Shown here: in pieces, positions 48,100 through 59,571 of the stretch
Layout of the letters: each line of letters begins with the position of its first letter
Position numbering within the stretch: position 1 is the first letter of the stretch
Assembly: GCA_964019695.1 (NCBI GenBank)
Contig: OZ026524.1
Span: forward strand, 15,182,309 to 15,246,308
Length of the DNA stretch: 64,000 bases
Direction: 5' to 3'
From: Loripinus fragilis
Lineage: Eukaryota > Mollusca > Bivalvia > Lucinida > Lucinidae
Made by a program: the position numbers and the translations under genes
Notes under the pieces: generated by a model
Told to the model about the DNA's origin: nothing
Seen by the model: only the letters and a program-made list of their open reading frames with translations
Databases searched by the model: none

Positions 48100-48897
48100 A
48101 GGTTCTAGGTTTTCTCAAAAAAACTTTTTAGCCTGATCAAAAACAATAGGCAGGATAATCGGGGCATATCCACCTTAAAGGACTCAGAAAACATCCTGCA
48201 TAGTGGAAACGTAAAAAAGGCGAATCTCCTAAATTCCCAATTTCAGTCCGTTTTCTCTTGCTTATCCCCACTTAAGTTAGGTCAATTGTGTACCAAGAAG
48301 ATACACAATTTCTTTCAAGAAATTATTCCTGAAAATATAACCCCCCTATGTTCCACTATGCCGGAAATCAAAATTGACCATAACGGTGTGTTAAAATTAT
48401 TATCAAATCTGAAACCTGACAAGGCTGCTGGTCCTGATTCCATCAAACCAGTAGTCTTGAAACAGTTGAAGATAAAGATTGCTCCTGTTATTTGCCTCTT
48501 GTTTGAGAAAACACTGCAAACTGGACAACTCCCTTCTGATTGGAAAAAGGCACAAGTCTGTCCCTTATTCAAAAAAGGCGACAAAACAGAACCTTCTTAC
48601 TATAGGCCCATTTCTTTAACATGTATTTTATGTAAAGTTATGGAGCACATGATTGCTTGGAACCTTTCAACACACCTAAACAAGCATATCATCCTCTATG
48701 AACTTAAACATGGGTTTCGCGAAAAACGCTCATGTGAGACCCAATTGATTCAACTAGTAGAAAACTTAGGAAGGCAGCTATCTTTAGGAAAGCAAACCGA
48801 TTTAATACTTTTGGATTTTAGCAAAGCCTTCGACAAAGTAAATCATCTAAAACTCTTAAATAAACTTTCTTGTTTTGGTGTAAAAGGAAACACTTTA
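48100..48897 (+). pseudogene. Second LINE, RT fingers and palm
   Basis: An open frame runs from about 48100 (SLIKNNRQDNRGISTLKDSE) past the ATG at 48286 to GNTL and a stop at 48898. It shows KPDKAAGPDSI, WKKAQVCPLFKKGDK, YRPISLT, GFREKRSCETQLI and motif A LLDFSKAFDKVNH. It is interrupted here; the matching continuation starts at 49808. Confidence 0.85.
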
Positions 48898-49807
48898 TAG
48901 GACCTCGGACAGTCTCCTATTCAATCTGCCCAAATTTTGAAAGCCTGTAGCTAGGATAATGCATTATTTACAACTAATTTTTTGTGCTTAAATCAAACCC
49001 TTACATTTAGTGAACCTAGCAAAATAAAAGTATTTGGAAAATATTGCTTATTAATGCCAGGACTTCATGGTATAGGGGGTGGGGGTATTTTTTGTGACCA
49101 ATTATTATTACACAGAAAGTCAAGGTTTCGCCAGGTACTCACCAAAATACACGTGAATATATTGTTTGCGGCATAAAACTTGAGGCGAAAGTGATAAGTT
49201 TGCATAAAATTGAGGTTGTGAAGATTTCATCTTTTCTTCTAAATAAGTATGCTGTCCGTAACTTTTGACCATTACCTGTTATATTTTAAGTGCACTCAGT
49301 TGACCAGTTCACTGAGGTGTATGATACCTACTGTACTGTATACAACATATTCTAGATAAGCACAGTTTTTAGTGTAAAATTGTAAAGATTTTCTTACTCA
49401 TCAGATTTAACCTATAATTTGGTGTTCAAAAGAAGCGTCTCATTGCGATGGTTCTTATGAGTACCCACAACATATGTTTTGGTTGAGAAATAAGACAATT
49501 AGTTAATAATTGGTACACAATCATAACTAAAGCCCTGATACATGCCATTGTAAATTGATATTTACCTACAGGTTTGTACAAAATAAGTTCCTAATAATTT
49601 TTTATAATAAATTGTTTTGAGCATTTTGACATCGTTCCCACAACATATGTTTTGGTTGAGAAATAAGACAATTAGTTAATAATTGGTACACAATCATTAA
49701 CTAAAGCCCTGATACATGCCATTGTAAATTGATATTTACCTACAGGTTTGTACAAAATAAGTTCCTAATAATTTTTTATAATAAATTGTTTTGAGCATTT
49801 TGACATC
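48898..49807. mobile_element. ~0.9 kb insertion in the LINE, with hairpin MITE and tandem repeat
   Basis: Contains a gtgctcaaaag-family MITE near 49400-49490 and two ~174 bp tandem copies (49463-49636, 49637-49806) starting cccacaacatatgttttgg. Clear target duplications were not found. Confidence 0.6.
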
Positions 49808-51215
49808 AATACCCAATTGAACAACCAATTCCTGATAGGTCGCACTCAAACTGTTTTACTGGATGGGGAGTCATCTGAGGAGGTCAAAGTGACCTCTGGT
49901 GTACCTCAGGGCTCAGTACTGGGCCCGCTCCTCTTTCTATTGTACATCAATGACCTACCTGAAAACATTCAGTCCCAGGTCAGGTTATTTGCTGATGATA
50001 CTGCTGTATATATGGGAGCGCAGTGGCTCAGTGGTAGAGTGCTTGACTCGAGACCGAAGGGCCGCGGGTTCGAGCCTCACCGGCGTCACTGCGTTGTGGT
50101 TCTTGAGCAAGACACATTTATCCTAGCTTAGTACTGGTTCAACCCAGGAAGACTCGTCCCTGTTTAACTGAAAGATTGTTGATGGGACGTAAAGAATCAA
50201 ATCAAATAAAAAAATAAATAAAATACTGCTGTATACCTGACAGTCACCAGCATGCATGATAGTCAGGTACTTCAGTCCGACTTGGAGTCTCTTCAGCATT
50301 GGGAGAGAACCTGGGATATGGAGTTTAACCCAGGCAAATGCCAGGTTATCCATATTACCCGCTCAAAAAGCCTGGTTAAGTCCAGATACTTCATGCATAA
50401 CCAGGAACTAGAATCTGTGGATGCAGCGAAGTATCTGGGTGTGACCATCGGCAAGGACCTGAGCTGGAACACCCACATAAACAACATTACCAGTACCGCT
50501 AACAAAACACTGGGTTTTGTCAAAACAAATGTAGTCGCCAAAAATAAAGATATCAAAACCATGGCATACAACTCCCTTGTCCGTCCACAGGTTGAATATG
50601 CATCAGTCGTCTGGAGCCCTTACACCAAAGACAACATTAACAAAATTGAAAAGGTCCAAAGAAGGGCAGCCAGATGGGTCTCGAATGACTACTTCTCATA
50701 TAGTAGCGTAACGGGTATGCTGAGCAACCTTGGATGGCGATCCCTAGAAAACAGACGTACCGACATGGGCCTCGCTATGTTTTATAAGATCGTTTACGGC
50801 CTAGTTGCCATACCACTTCTGTCATATTTTGAGCATCCTGAAGTATACACTCGCCATATGCACTCTCTTATAGACAGATTCATACATCGGTCTGTTATTA
50901 TAAATACACATTTTTCCCCATATCCATTGTTCTTTGGAACAAGCTACCAGCTGATCTCGTCCTGGTTTCTGATCTTGACTCCTTTAAAACAGGAGTCAGC
51001 GAGATCAATCATACACAGCCTTAAATGCATACTGTTTTTAATCTGCTTTTAACTCCATCTTATTAACACCTAACACTATCATCTTTATTTTCATCTCACT
51101 ATTATTCTTTTATCTTAACCTCTTGTTTTTAATCTTTCTTACTAACACACCATACGCATGCAAACATCCCAATAATACTCGGAAGAGGGTTCGGGTTTAT
51201 GAAGAGATAGATAGA
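49808..51215 (+). pseudogene. LINE RT palm/thumb and 3' end (continues 48100-48897), cut by a SINE
   Basis: NNQFLIGRTQTVLLDGE, VTSGVPQGSVLGP (motif B), YINDLPENI and LFADDTAVYM (motif C), then the SINE at 50011-50222, then YLTVTSMHDSQVLQSDLESL, FNPGKCQVIHITRSK, YLGVTIGKDLSWNTHIN, RPQVEYASVVWSPY and RRAARWVSNDY. The 3' end is a short gatagatag microsatellite near 51205-51220, as in CR1/jockey-type LINEs. Confidence 0.88.
50011..50222 (+). mobile_element. tRNA-derived SINE, family A, inside the LINE RT
   Basis: A 13 bp target duplication atactgctgtata (49998-50010, 50223-50235). A box tggctcagtggtagagtg, B box ggttcgagcct, A-rich tail. It splits the RT just after FADDTAVY. Confidence 0.95.
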
Positions 51216-51378
51216 TAGCATACTGTCAGATAACCAACCTGGTTTCCACAAAAAACAATCATGTGAGAGTCAACTCATCTTGACCATCCAAGACCTAGCC
51301 TCTGACTTAACGGATGGCGAACAAATTGATGCAATACTGCTGGACTTCAGTAAGGCTTTTGATAAGGTTCCCCATCAC
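51216..51378 (+). pseudogene. Third LINE fragment, RT fingers/palm
   Basis: ILSDNQPGFHKKQSCESQLI, DGEQIDAILLDFSKAFDKVP (motif A). This segment belongs upstream of motif C in an intact LINE but lies after a LINE 3' end, so it is a separate truncated copy or a rearrangement. Confidence 0.8.
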
Positions 51379-52040
51379 AGGGACCACTCAAGCGAAATAG
51401 GCGTTTTTTCTGCACCAATGTGCCTATAATCGGTACTTAAAGTATCGTCACTCTGCACCACATCTCCTTGAAAACTTATAAAGAAAAGTGATTTCGCTTT
51501 TAAATTTCAGGAAATATTTACATTAGCTTGCTAAGAGTTTATTTGGTGACCATCAGTGCCTATAATCTGTCAGTGCCTATAATCCGTAATTAAAGTATCC
51601 TCACTCAGCCATGCTGCGAGTAAACAAGAAAAGGCTATACGGTTTGGAAATACATCATTTTACTTAGATGCAAATAATTGGTTTTAACTAAGATGGAGCA
51701 CCTAGAGAAGTGGCAGTTGAGCTGCGGCCTCTTTTGGCGTAAACTTAACCTTTTTTCCAATATCAACATCACTACAATGATAAATGTTAAACATTTCAAC
51801 CTGTTATTGGTGAAGTTATTCTCTGGGTCATTAGTTTACAATTCAAAAGAACATAGCTTTTAATGCAGTTGAAGTGTTTCACAAAAACCCTTGGAAGTGT
51901 GGCTGCCAGAGTTGGACCCCCTCTGGTAAAACTTTCTAGATCTGCGCATGTTACCTCAATTAAATGACTTGCAAAGTATTTCACTGACTACTGTGTTAAG
52001 TAAAAATTAGTTATAATTGGCATCTAAAATACAGTGTTTT
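51379..52040. other. No gene seen
   Basis: Contains a short repeated phrase (tgcctataatc, 51419-51595); no coding signal. Confidence 0.4.
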
Positions 52041-52968
52041 CATAGTGTTTCCCCTAGGCCCTTTTAGGCTGGCGCTGCGCCATGCCATTTTCTTGGAGCG
52101 CCATGTCCCTTTTCCTGTGCGCCATACCTTTTTTCTGACCGATCGTAGCCTTTTTTGCTTTATTGCTTGATATTTGTTTGTTTGTTTGTTTGTTTGATTT
52201 GATTCTTTACGTCCACTCAACAATCTTTCAGTTATGCGGGACGTGTCTTCCTGGGTTGAACCAGTTTTAAGCTAGGATAAATGTGTCTTGCTCAAGGACC
52301 ACAACGCAGTGACGCCGGTGAGGCTCCAACCCGCGGCCCTTCGGTCTCGAGTCAAGCACTCTACCACTGAGCCACTGTGCTCCCTTATTGCTTGATATAG
52401 GTAATAAAATGATTTGTTAATACCTTTTAAGTAAACTTTATTTTAAAATGTGAAAATGTGTTGAAAAAAAACATATTTCTGCATGGATTAATTATTTTCA
52501 TTTTTATCAACTTACCTCCCTTGAAAATATACATATTACAGTAACATTTATTTCCCTTTGACAAAATGCATTTTGGGGAAAAGGGACATCAATTTTTTTT
52601 TAGAAATGAGAACAAAACAAATGCTAGATTTTGAGAGGAACAAAGACCATATAAGTGAACAGGGAACATAAGATCTTTTTAGGCTGGGGAACAGAAGTCT
52701 CTATGTTTCATAGTCCCTTGTTGTTGTTTTTTAAAAGGGACATTCATTAAAGGAAGGATGTTGGATTGCAAAGACAATAAATAAACAGGGAATTTAAGAT
52801 GTGTGTGGGGGAGGAGGAGGGGAACAAAGACAGTAAATGTGCCCTTATTGATCCCTCAGCCCGCGCTTAAAGTGCCCTTTTTGATCATTCAGTGCATGCT
52901 TAAAGTGTCCTTTTTTTATAAAGTTACCGTGCCCTTTTTTGTTCCTGGGGTAAACACTATTTCAGGTA
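52041..52968. mobile_element. DNA element with tagtgtttcccctagg ends
   Basis: Ends tagtgtttcccctaggccct and cctggggtaaacacta. It hosts a SINE. Confidence 0.6.
52174..52384 (-). mobile_element. tRNA-derived SINE, family A
   Basis: Target duplication ttattgcttgatat, 14 bp (52160-52173, 52385-52398), tail (tttg)n on the left. Confidence 0.93.
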
Positions 52969-53522
52969 CATGTAATCTGCAATTAATCATATCAGCAGGT
53001 CAGTCCAATCTGTTCAAGTATGTCTTACATTGTTTTTTTTTTTAAATACACACCAAACGGCAGAAATAACAAACATAAGTCCAACATACGCCTTCAAAAA
53101 TGTCCCAGACAGTCAGGGTTTATGTTCCTAAGCCAATTGGAGTTTCCCAGCCACTCTTTTCTGCTTGAAATTAGATACAGTTCTAACATAACCGATCATT
53201 CAGATTTTACTCAAAACTCTCATTAGCTATGTGAATTGTAAGATAGCTGGTTTCTGTCAAAGTTTACACAAACAGGAAGGTGTGAAAAGTAGTTATAATT
53301 TATAGATCAGCAATGTAATGCACTGCAAAGACATTGAATTACTTTGTAATTATCTGTTCCAACTAAACGATTGACAATGTATGTGTTTGAACATCAGAAT
53401 CTATTGGCTTGGTATACAAAAATGTACATGTCTCACAGAGCACTTTTTCTAGTTTCTTTCGCTGTCTTTTATGAATTTAATGTTCCGCAAGAGATAATTG
53501 TGACATTTTGTTTTCCTTGCAG
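52969..53522. other. No gene seen upstream of the USP first coding exon
   Basis: No clear promoter or 5' UTR exon; ends in the pyrimidine tract of the acceptor at 53522. Confidence 0.4.
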
Positions 53523-53639
53523 TGTGATTCATTATATAGAAGATGGCATCCAGCAGTGGTGAGTGGAAAGATCAAGTGGACAGTACAAGCGAAGATGCTG
53601 CTCACAATCTTGTCAAGTCTGCCAGGTTTGGCCCTGCAG
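53523..53639 (+). CDS. USP first coding exon
   Basis: A strong acceptor (TTTTCCTTGCAG) ends at 53522, followed by 20 nt of 5' UTR and ATG at 53543. Encodes MASSSGEWKDQVDSTSEDAA onward to KSARFGPA; donor GTACAT at 53640. An upstream noncoding exon is implied but not located. Confidence 0.75.
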
Positions 53640-56600
53640 GTACATAAACACAGGTTATAGAGGTGGTTTAACATTCAGGCTGCTACCAATCAGACGCATT
53701 AAACTGTTAAGTCGGAAATTTTCGCAAATAGCATTAACACACATGTTTGTGGCGTTAAAAGAATCACTACTAGAGCATGATTTACCTATAATGATAATCA
53801 GTAAATAACAGAGTGATGATGCCATTTCACAAGGATTTTATTGTCACGAAACTTCCCATATAAGGCATAAGGGTTGACATTCATCATAGCATGTATGTTA
53901 ATTGTGAGCTATAGCCTAATCCTGCCAATTGAGGATTAAATAATACATGTACAGTTCAGTCCCTTTATAAAGCTATGTTTGGGACCCATAGGAATGGACA
54001 ATGTTATAAGTTAAGGGACAATTTTACAAAGAAATTATAGGAAAATGACCAATAAAATGCTTGGGAGCCACAACATGACTATTTTATATCACACACCATT
54101 GACTCTCTCTTATAAACCGTAGAAATCCCATAAACAGCTCATATTTACCTGAAATACTGTTTTAGTCAAGCTGTACATGGCATTTTTCCATTTTTACATA
54201 GTGTCAATGGCCTGTGGTTATATCAAATCTGCCTTATAATGAGATGTGGTATAAAGGGACTGCACTGTATTATATAATTATGCATCATTTACAGATGGCA
54301 TGGATCTGTTCCAGTTCTTTTGAGGCCGCATAGCGCAGTCAGTAACACGTCTGACTGCAGATCAAGTGGTCGTGAGTTCAATCCCAGCTCGTCCCATACT
54401 TTCCTAGAGATTGGTCATGAAATAATTTCTATGGTGATTTTCCTCCTTCCGCTGATTCAAGAAGGGTTGCTGTCAGTTACAAGCAAAAATATGTGAACCG
54501 AAGAACTGGTTAGCCGCTTAGTCAAGCTTACCCAGGAAAAAGTGTGGTTAGGTGAATTGACAGTCCCGACATGACCATAGCTGTTGACTGGGGCATAAAG
54601 CATCAAATCAAACAAAAGTTCTATTGAAGGGTGTGGTAAGGTATAATTTCCTGCATAATTTTCTATTTTAGGATCGCCATCTGAAGAGAATGTCAGTGAG
54701 TCAGTTCTCACTCTCCCAGAGTCCTCCTCTGATGAGATGACTGCCAGCGTGCCAGGTCCTTCTTTCCTTACAACAGATAATTGTCTCTTGGCTTCAGGTA
54801 TAACTAGGAATTATTTTTTTTTTTTTACACAATATTTTGGTGTAGAGTTTACACATATACTCAGTGGCCATAAGTGAGTTCCAAAAATGGCAAACGTTTC
54901 ATTTGCAAAAATTTAAGTACATTTAAAATTGGTATCATTTCAAAAGGATAATAGCAAATTATCTGAAATTTTGAACATATCACCATATGCTTTTTTTTCA
55001 ACTTAAGAATGGTAAATTATTATAGAAATAATATCAATTAGAGTTTGTGGGTGTTATTTCTTTCGACCAGCCGTGATTTCTTTAACAGTTTGAAAATTTG
55101 ATGTGGGTTCTAAACTTCTTCCGTTTTTACATGACTATAGATATTTCTTATTTTCTATATATTTTTGGTGATAATGGTGCAAATAAGTTATAATCGTGAG
55201 TTGTGAACAAGATGTGTTCATATCTTCCTAATTTATTTACCGTCATATTAGGGGTGAGTCCTGACACAAAAATCTAAATTATTGAATGAATCCACTTGGT
55301 AACTTCGCAACATGTATCAATCTTTCTAGGGTCTATATATGAGTGTTTGAAGCAATTAGACTTTAAATGTTTCAGTCTTTCAAATGGAAAAGACAGAACC
55401 CAGCGTTACCGAACCCATTGGCCAAATTTTGCTTTATGAGGGGGTTCCCAAACTTTCATACAAAATCATAGGATAGTTCTTCTTAAAAAAATAAATGGTC
55501 AGTAAAAATGTAACACCAAATGGTACTTTCAACCAAAAATAATTATTACACAAATATTATATCACTGGTTATGCTGCTTGTGGCACGAATATCATGACTG
55601 ACAGTGAAAATTAGCAGATTTGATTAGGATCCAACCATAGCTTATATCCATCAACATTTATTCAAAGAATATTGGTTTCAAATGGAACACTGTTATAATA
55701 CCTCCCAAAACATACATGCCCCATATTCCTGCATTTGTTTATTTAGTTTGTTTTTTTACAGCCAAAGTATACTGGCGTCGGATCATTTTCAGGGCATTAT
55801 TTTCCATCCAGTTCTCTGCTTTGCATTATTTTATTTTCAGTGTCTATACTAATTTGAACTTTAACAGAATATTTTCCAGTACATTCAAATATTTCTGCAA
55901 ATTTTCAATAAAAAATATTACAATCTGACATTTTTACAGCAATTTTTCAACACCTGCTATCTTTTTGGAAGAAATGGAGCCAATGTTTGTGATACACATT
56001 ATCTCCATAGCAACAGATGATGATATCATAAATTTTGGTCATGACATAAACATATACCCTGTATATTTATCCAAGGCAATTATCATTTGTGGAAATTGTC
56101 TTTACCATTGTTTCAGACCATATTTTTTGTCAATTTCTTGCAAGCTGATTTGGGAACTCACTTATGGCCACTGAGTGTATATATACAAATTAACAAGTTT
56201 ATTCAGAAATAAAGCATAGTAAGCCAGATTACATATAGGTCCATGAGTACTTACGACATATATAACATGCAAAATCCAAATACAATACACAAGTGAAACA
56301 AATGAGAAGGGTATTTTTATGCACACACCAATGAAATACGCAAAATGAATTACAGGTATACCATGCATTCAATAAACAAAGGATATTTACCTTTTTGAGG
56401 CGATCATGTATACCAAATATATTTCATCAAGTGTGTTGAAAACATCAGAATTTTCACTAGTGAAAATTCAACTCACAAGATGAAATATATTTGGTATTCA
56501 CCAAAAAAACATAAATTTTCTTTTTAATTTATACTTTATGCAGGCAAGATGCAATGTCCAACCCACTGAAAAAATGAGGTGCTGAAAATGCAAAGACGAA

Positions 56601-59538
56601 AATTTTTAGCAAACCCAAATAATTTTGGTACCAAAATGTTCCTCACGTTCTAACTAAGAAAATGCATATACACACTTATAGACTATTAATGCTTTCATTC
56701 ACAAATAAGAAAGTTAAGGGCGTTTGAAGTTCTGAAGTTAACTGCATTAAGTGAATGGAAAAGTCAAGAGGTAATCCAAAAAACGCTACAGTGAAAATAT
56801 AGGCTGATATCACTTACTGATTGATACCATATAATTTCACTAGTGATTGATATCACTTTTATTTGTTTTTATATGCATTGATTTCACTGCTAAATATAAA
56901 ATTTCGATCCCGGCCCGGTCCCATACTTTCGTTGAGATTGATCATGAAATAATTTCTATGGTCATTCTCCTCCCTTCCGCTGATCCATTCAAAAAGGGTT
57001 GTTGTCAGTTACAAGCGAAAGTATGTGCACAAATTACTGGTTAACCGCTTGTTCAGGCCTGCCCTGGAAAAAGTGTGGTCAGGTGAACTGACTGTCCCGC
57101 CATGACCATAGCTGTTGACTTAGGACGTAAAGCAACAAAACAAACAAACAAACAAAATAAATAAATATAAAATAAAACCTTTATTCACTTATCTAGTGAG
57201 ACATTTACCATAGTTGTAACACATAAATATATTTTATGAGTGATTCACCCGAGTTTGCACTTAAAATATAGCTTGTTGTAAAAATTTTCACAGTTGACAT
57301 ACATAAATATAGATTAGCAAACCAACTTAACTTCGGTCCTGATCTGGATCCATCTTGTTTGACACTCTTATAATTGATTTCTAATTTATTAATCGGACAA
57401 CCAGTTAGCATGTAAAGTTACAGAGTAAGAGGCTATCATCATTATGATGCTCATCATTGTGATTTTCGGGTGTGGGCACTGAAAAGAACCGTCTCAATGA
57501 GACGGTTCTTTTGAGCACCCCTCTTCCCCCCTTTTTTCTCACAAATATAATGATTACTTATTTTTGTCATTCATGTGGCAGTTGTTAATATGCTCTTAAG
57601 TACTTTTGCAATGATGAACTGATGGCCTTATATGCTTTTTTGGCGGGAAATGACATCACGTCATTTAACGTTACACCAATCTGAGTGCAACTTTGCAGGA
57701 AGTGATGCGACGTCACCACTGTCAATGGACAGTAAACATATACCATAAAAGTCATCATGGATGCTACTTAGCTGTGCAAATTGTTTCTAATATCCTGAAG
57801 AAGGCCCATGGCCGAAAATTTGAGAAAGAGTGAATACAATTCATAGACTTTATTGTTATTATTCCCTCTGGAATTATTATATTGAATTATTTACATAAAT
57901 ATAGTTGGTGAGATATTTTCCACAGTTTACATGTAATATAGTTTGTGAGTGATTCACCAGAGTTTACACAGAAATATAGTTTGTGAGTGATTAATTTGAG
58001 TTAAAATATAAATACAATTTGTTAGTGACTGATAACCTATTAACTGTATTTATTTGTAAACTTTGTGAATCATACAAAATACATCATATAATAATACATG
58101 TAATTCCTCTCCTATATTTACAACTTTATCAACAATGTCCTGACACGACTGAAAAAGTGTTGACTGGGAAGTAAAGCATCAATCAGGGGTGTGGAAATAG
58201 CAGAAAAAAACTTGTCCATGGACAAGTAAATGGCCATAATGTACTTGTCCAAAGAAAGTTTGACTAGTCCGAAACAAAAGATAAGCTTATACCTTACTGT
58301 GCTCCAACATTACAATATATAAAGTCTTGCAGTATGAGACCATGTAAACTGTGTAGATCCAGATCAGCTGGCTTCTCCAGAAGCCAGCTGATCAGGATCC
58401 ACACTGTTTTTCAGTACATATGAGTTCATAGATATGAATTGTATTTCCTGTATACTTATCTAAGGACAAGTAAATATATAAACTCGTCAAAATACGTTAA
58501 GCCCCATGTCACTTTTTTACATAGCCATAATGTTCAATTCCCAAAGTTTAGTTGTTTATTTAAAAAAAATCGATGGTAGTTGAAAATTCTAATTCCATCC
58601 AAATTAGACAACAATGTCTTAGGTGTCATTACACAGAGATTGAATTGAAAATACCGATTTTCTTTGGGTATGTGCTAAATTTTACAAGAGTATCCAATTT
58701 TTGGCCAATTTTACTATAGGAATGATAGGGAACGAAATGGGACATTTACTGGAATGTGTGGAGCTCTATGGAAAACTTATCAATAAATCTGAAATCTAGC
58801 ATATGTTGAGAGGAAACATTGCTGCTTCTTCGCTGAAAATGTTATCGAAAAATCTTTATTCAGTAAAATGTTATGATAAATTAAACATGAAAGTATTAAC
58901 ATTAAGTCTATAGGAAAATTTCTGGTGGGGCTTAATTTATTTTGACCAGTTTATTTCTGACTTGTCCTGAATGAAAAGGGACATGGTCAGACAAGCCGGG
59001 CATGGCATTTCCACACCCTTGATCAGTGTTCAATATGTTTTTCACATTAATTTTTCATAACGGCTAAAACCTGGAAATTTGTTGCTTTAAGTGAAAATGT
59101 CAAAATATAGCTTATAGTTTTGTCTGTAGTTCAAGTTCACGATATACATTTAGGATAATTTTAGAACTAAGCCTTCCCAGGATTACTGGGATTATTGAAT
59201 TGTCCAATTGACAAGCCTGATTTGCTCTGCAAAAATCAACAATAACAAAAATAAAGTCTGTTACACTAAGAACATGCGCAGATCCAGGAATTTTTTCAGG
59301 GGGGTTCCAGACTCGACGGCCAGAAAACAGTCTGGACAATATTGTTTTGTCTTTGTTGTTTTAGTCCTCAACTTATATTACAGTTTACAGAGGGTGTCCA
59401 ATGGTTTTATAACAGAGAAAACTATACTTTTGAAGGATCCAGAGGGGGTCCAACGTTTTCCAGGGGGGGGGGTCCAACTTTTCCACGGGGGTCCAAATGC
59501 TAATTTCTATAGAAACACATATAACTTGTGATTTTCCA

Positions 59539-59571
<33 letters not shown>

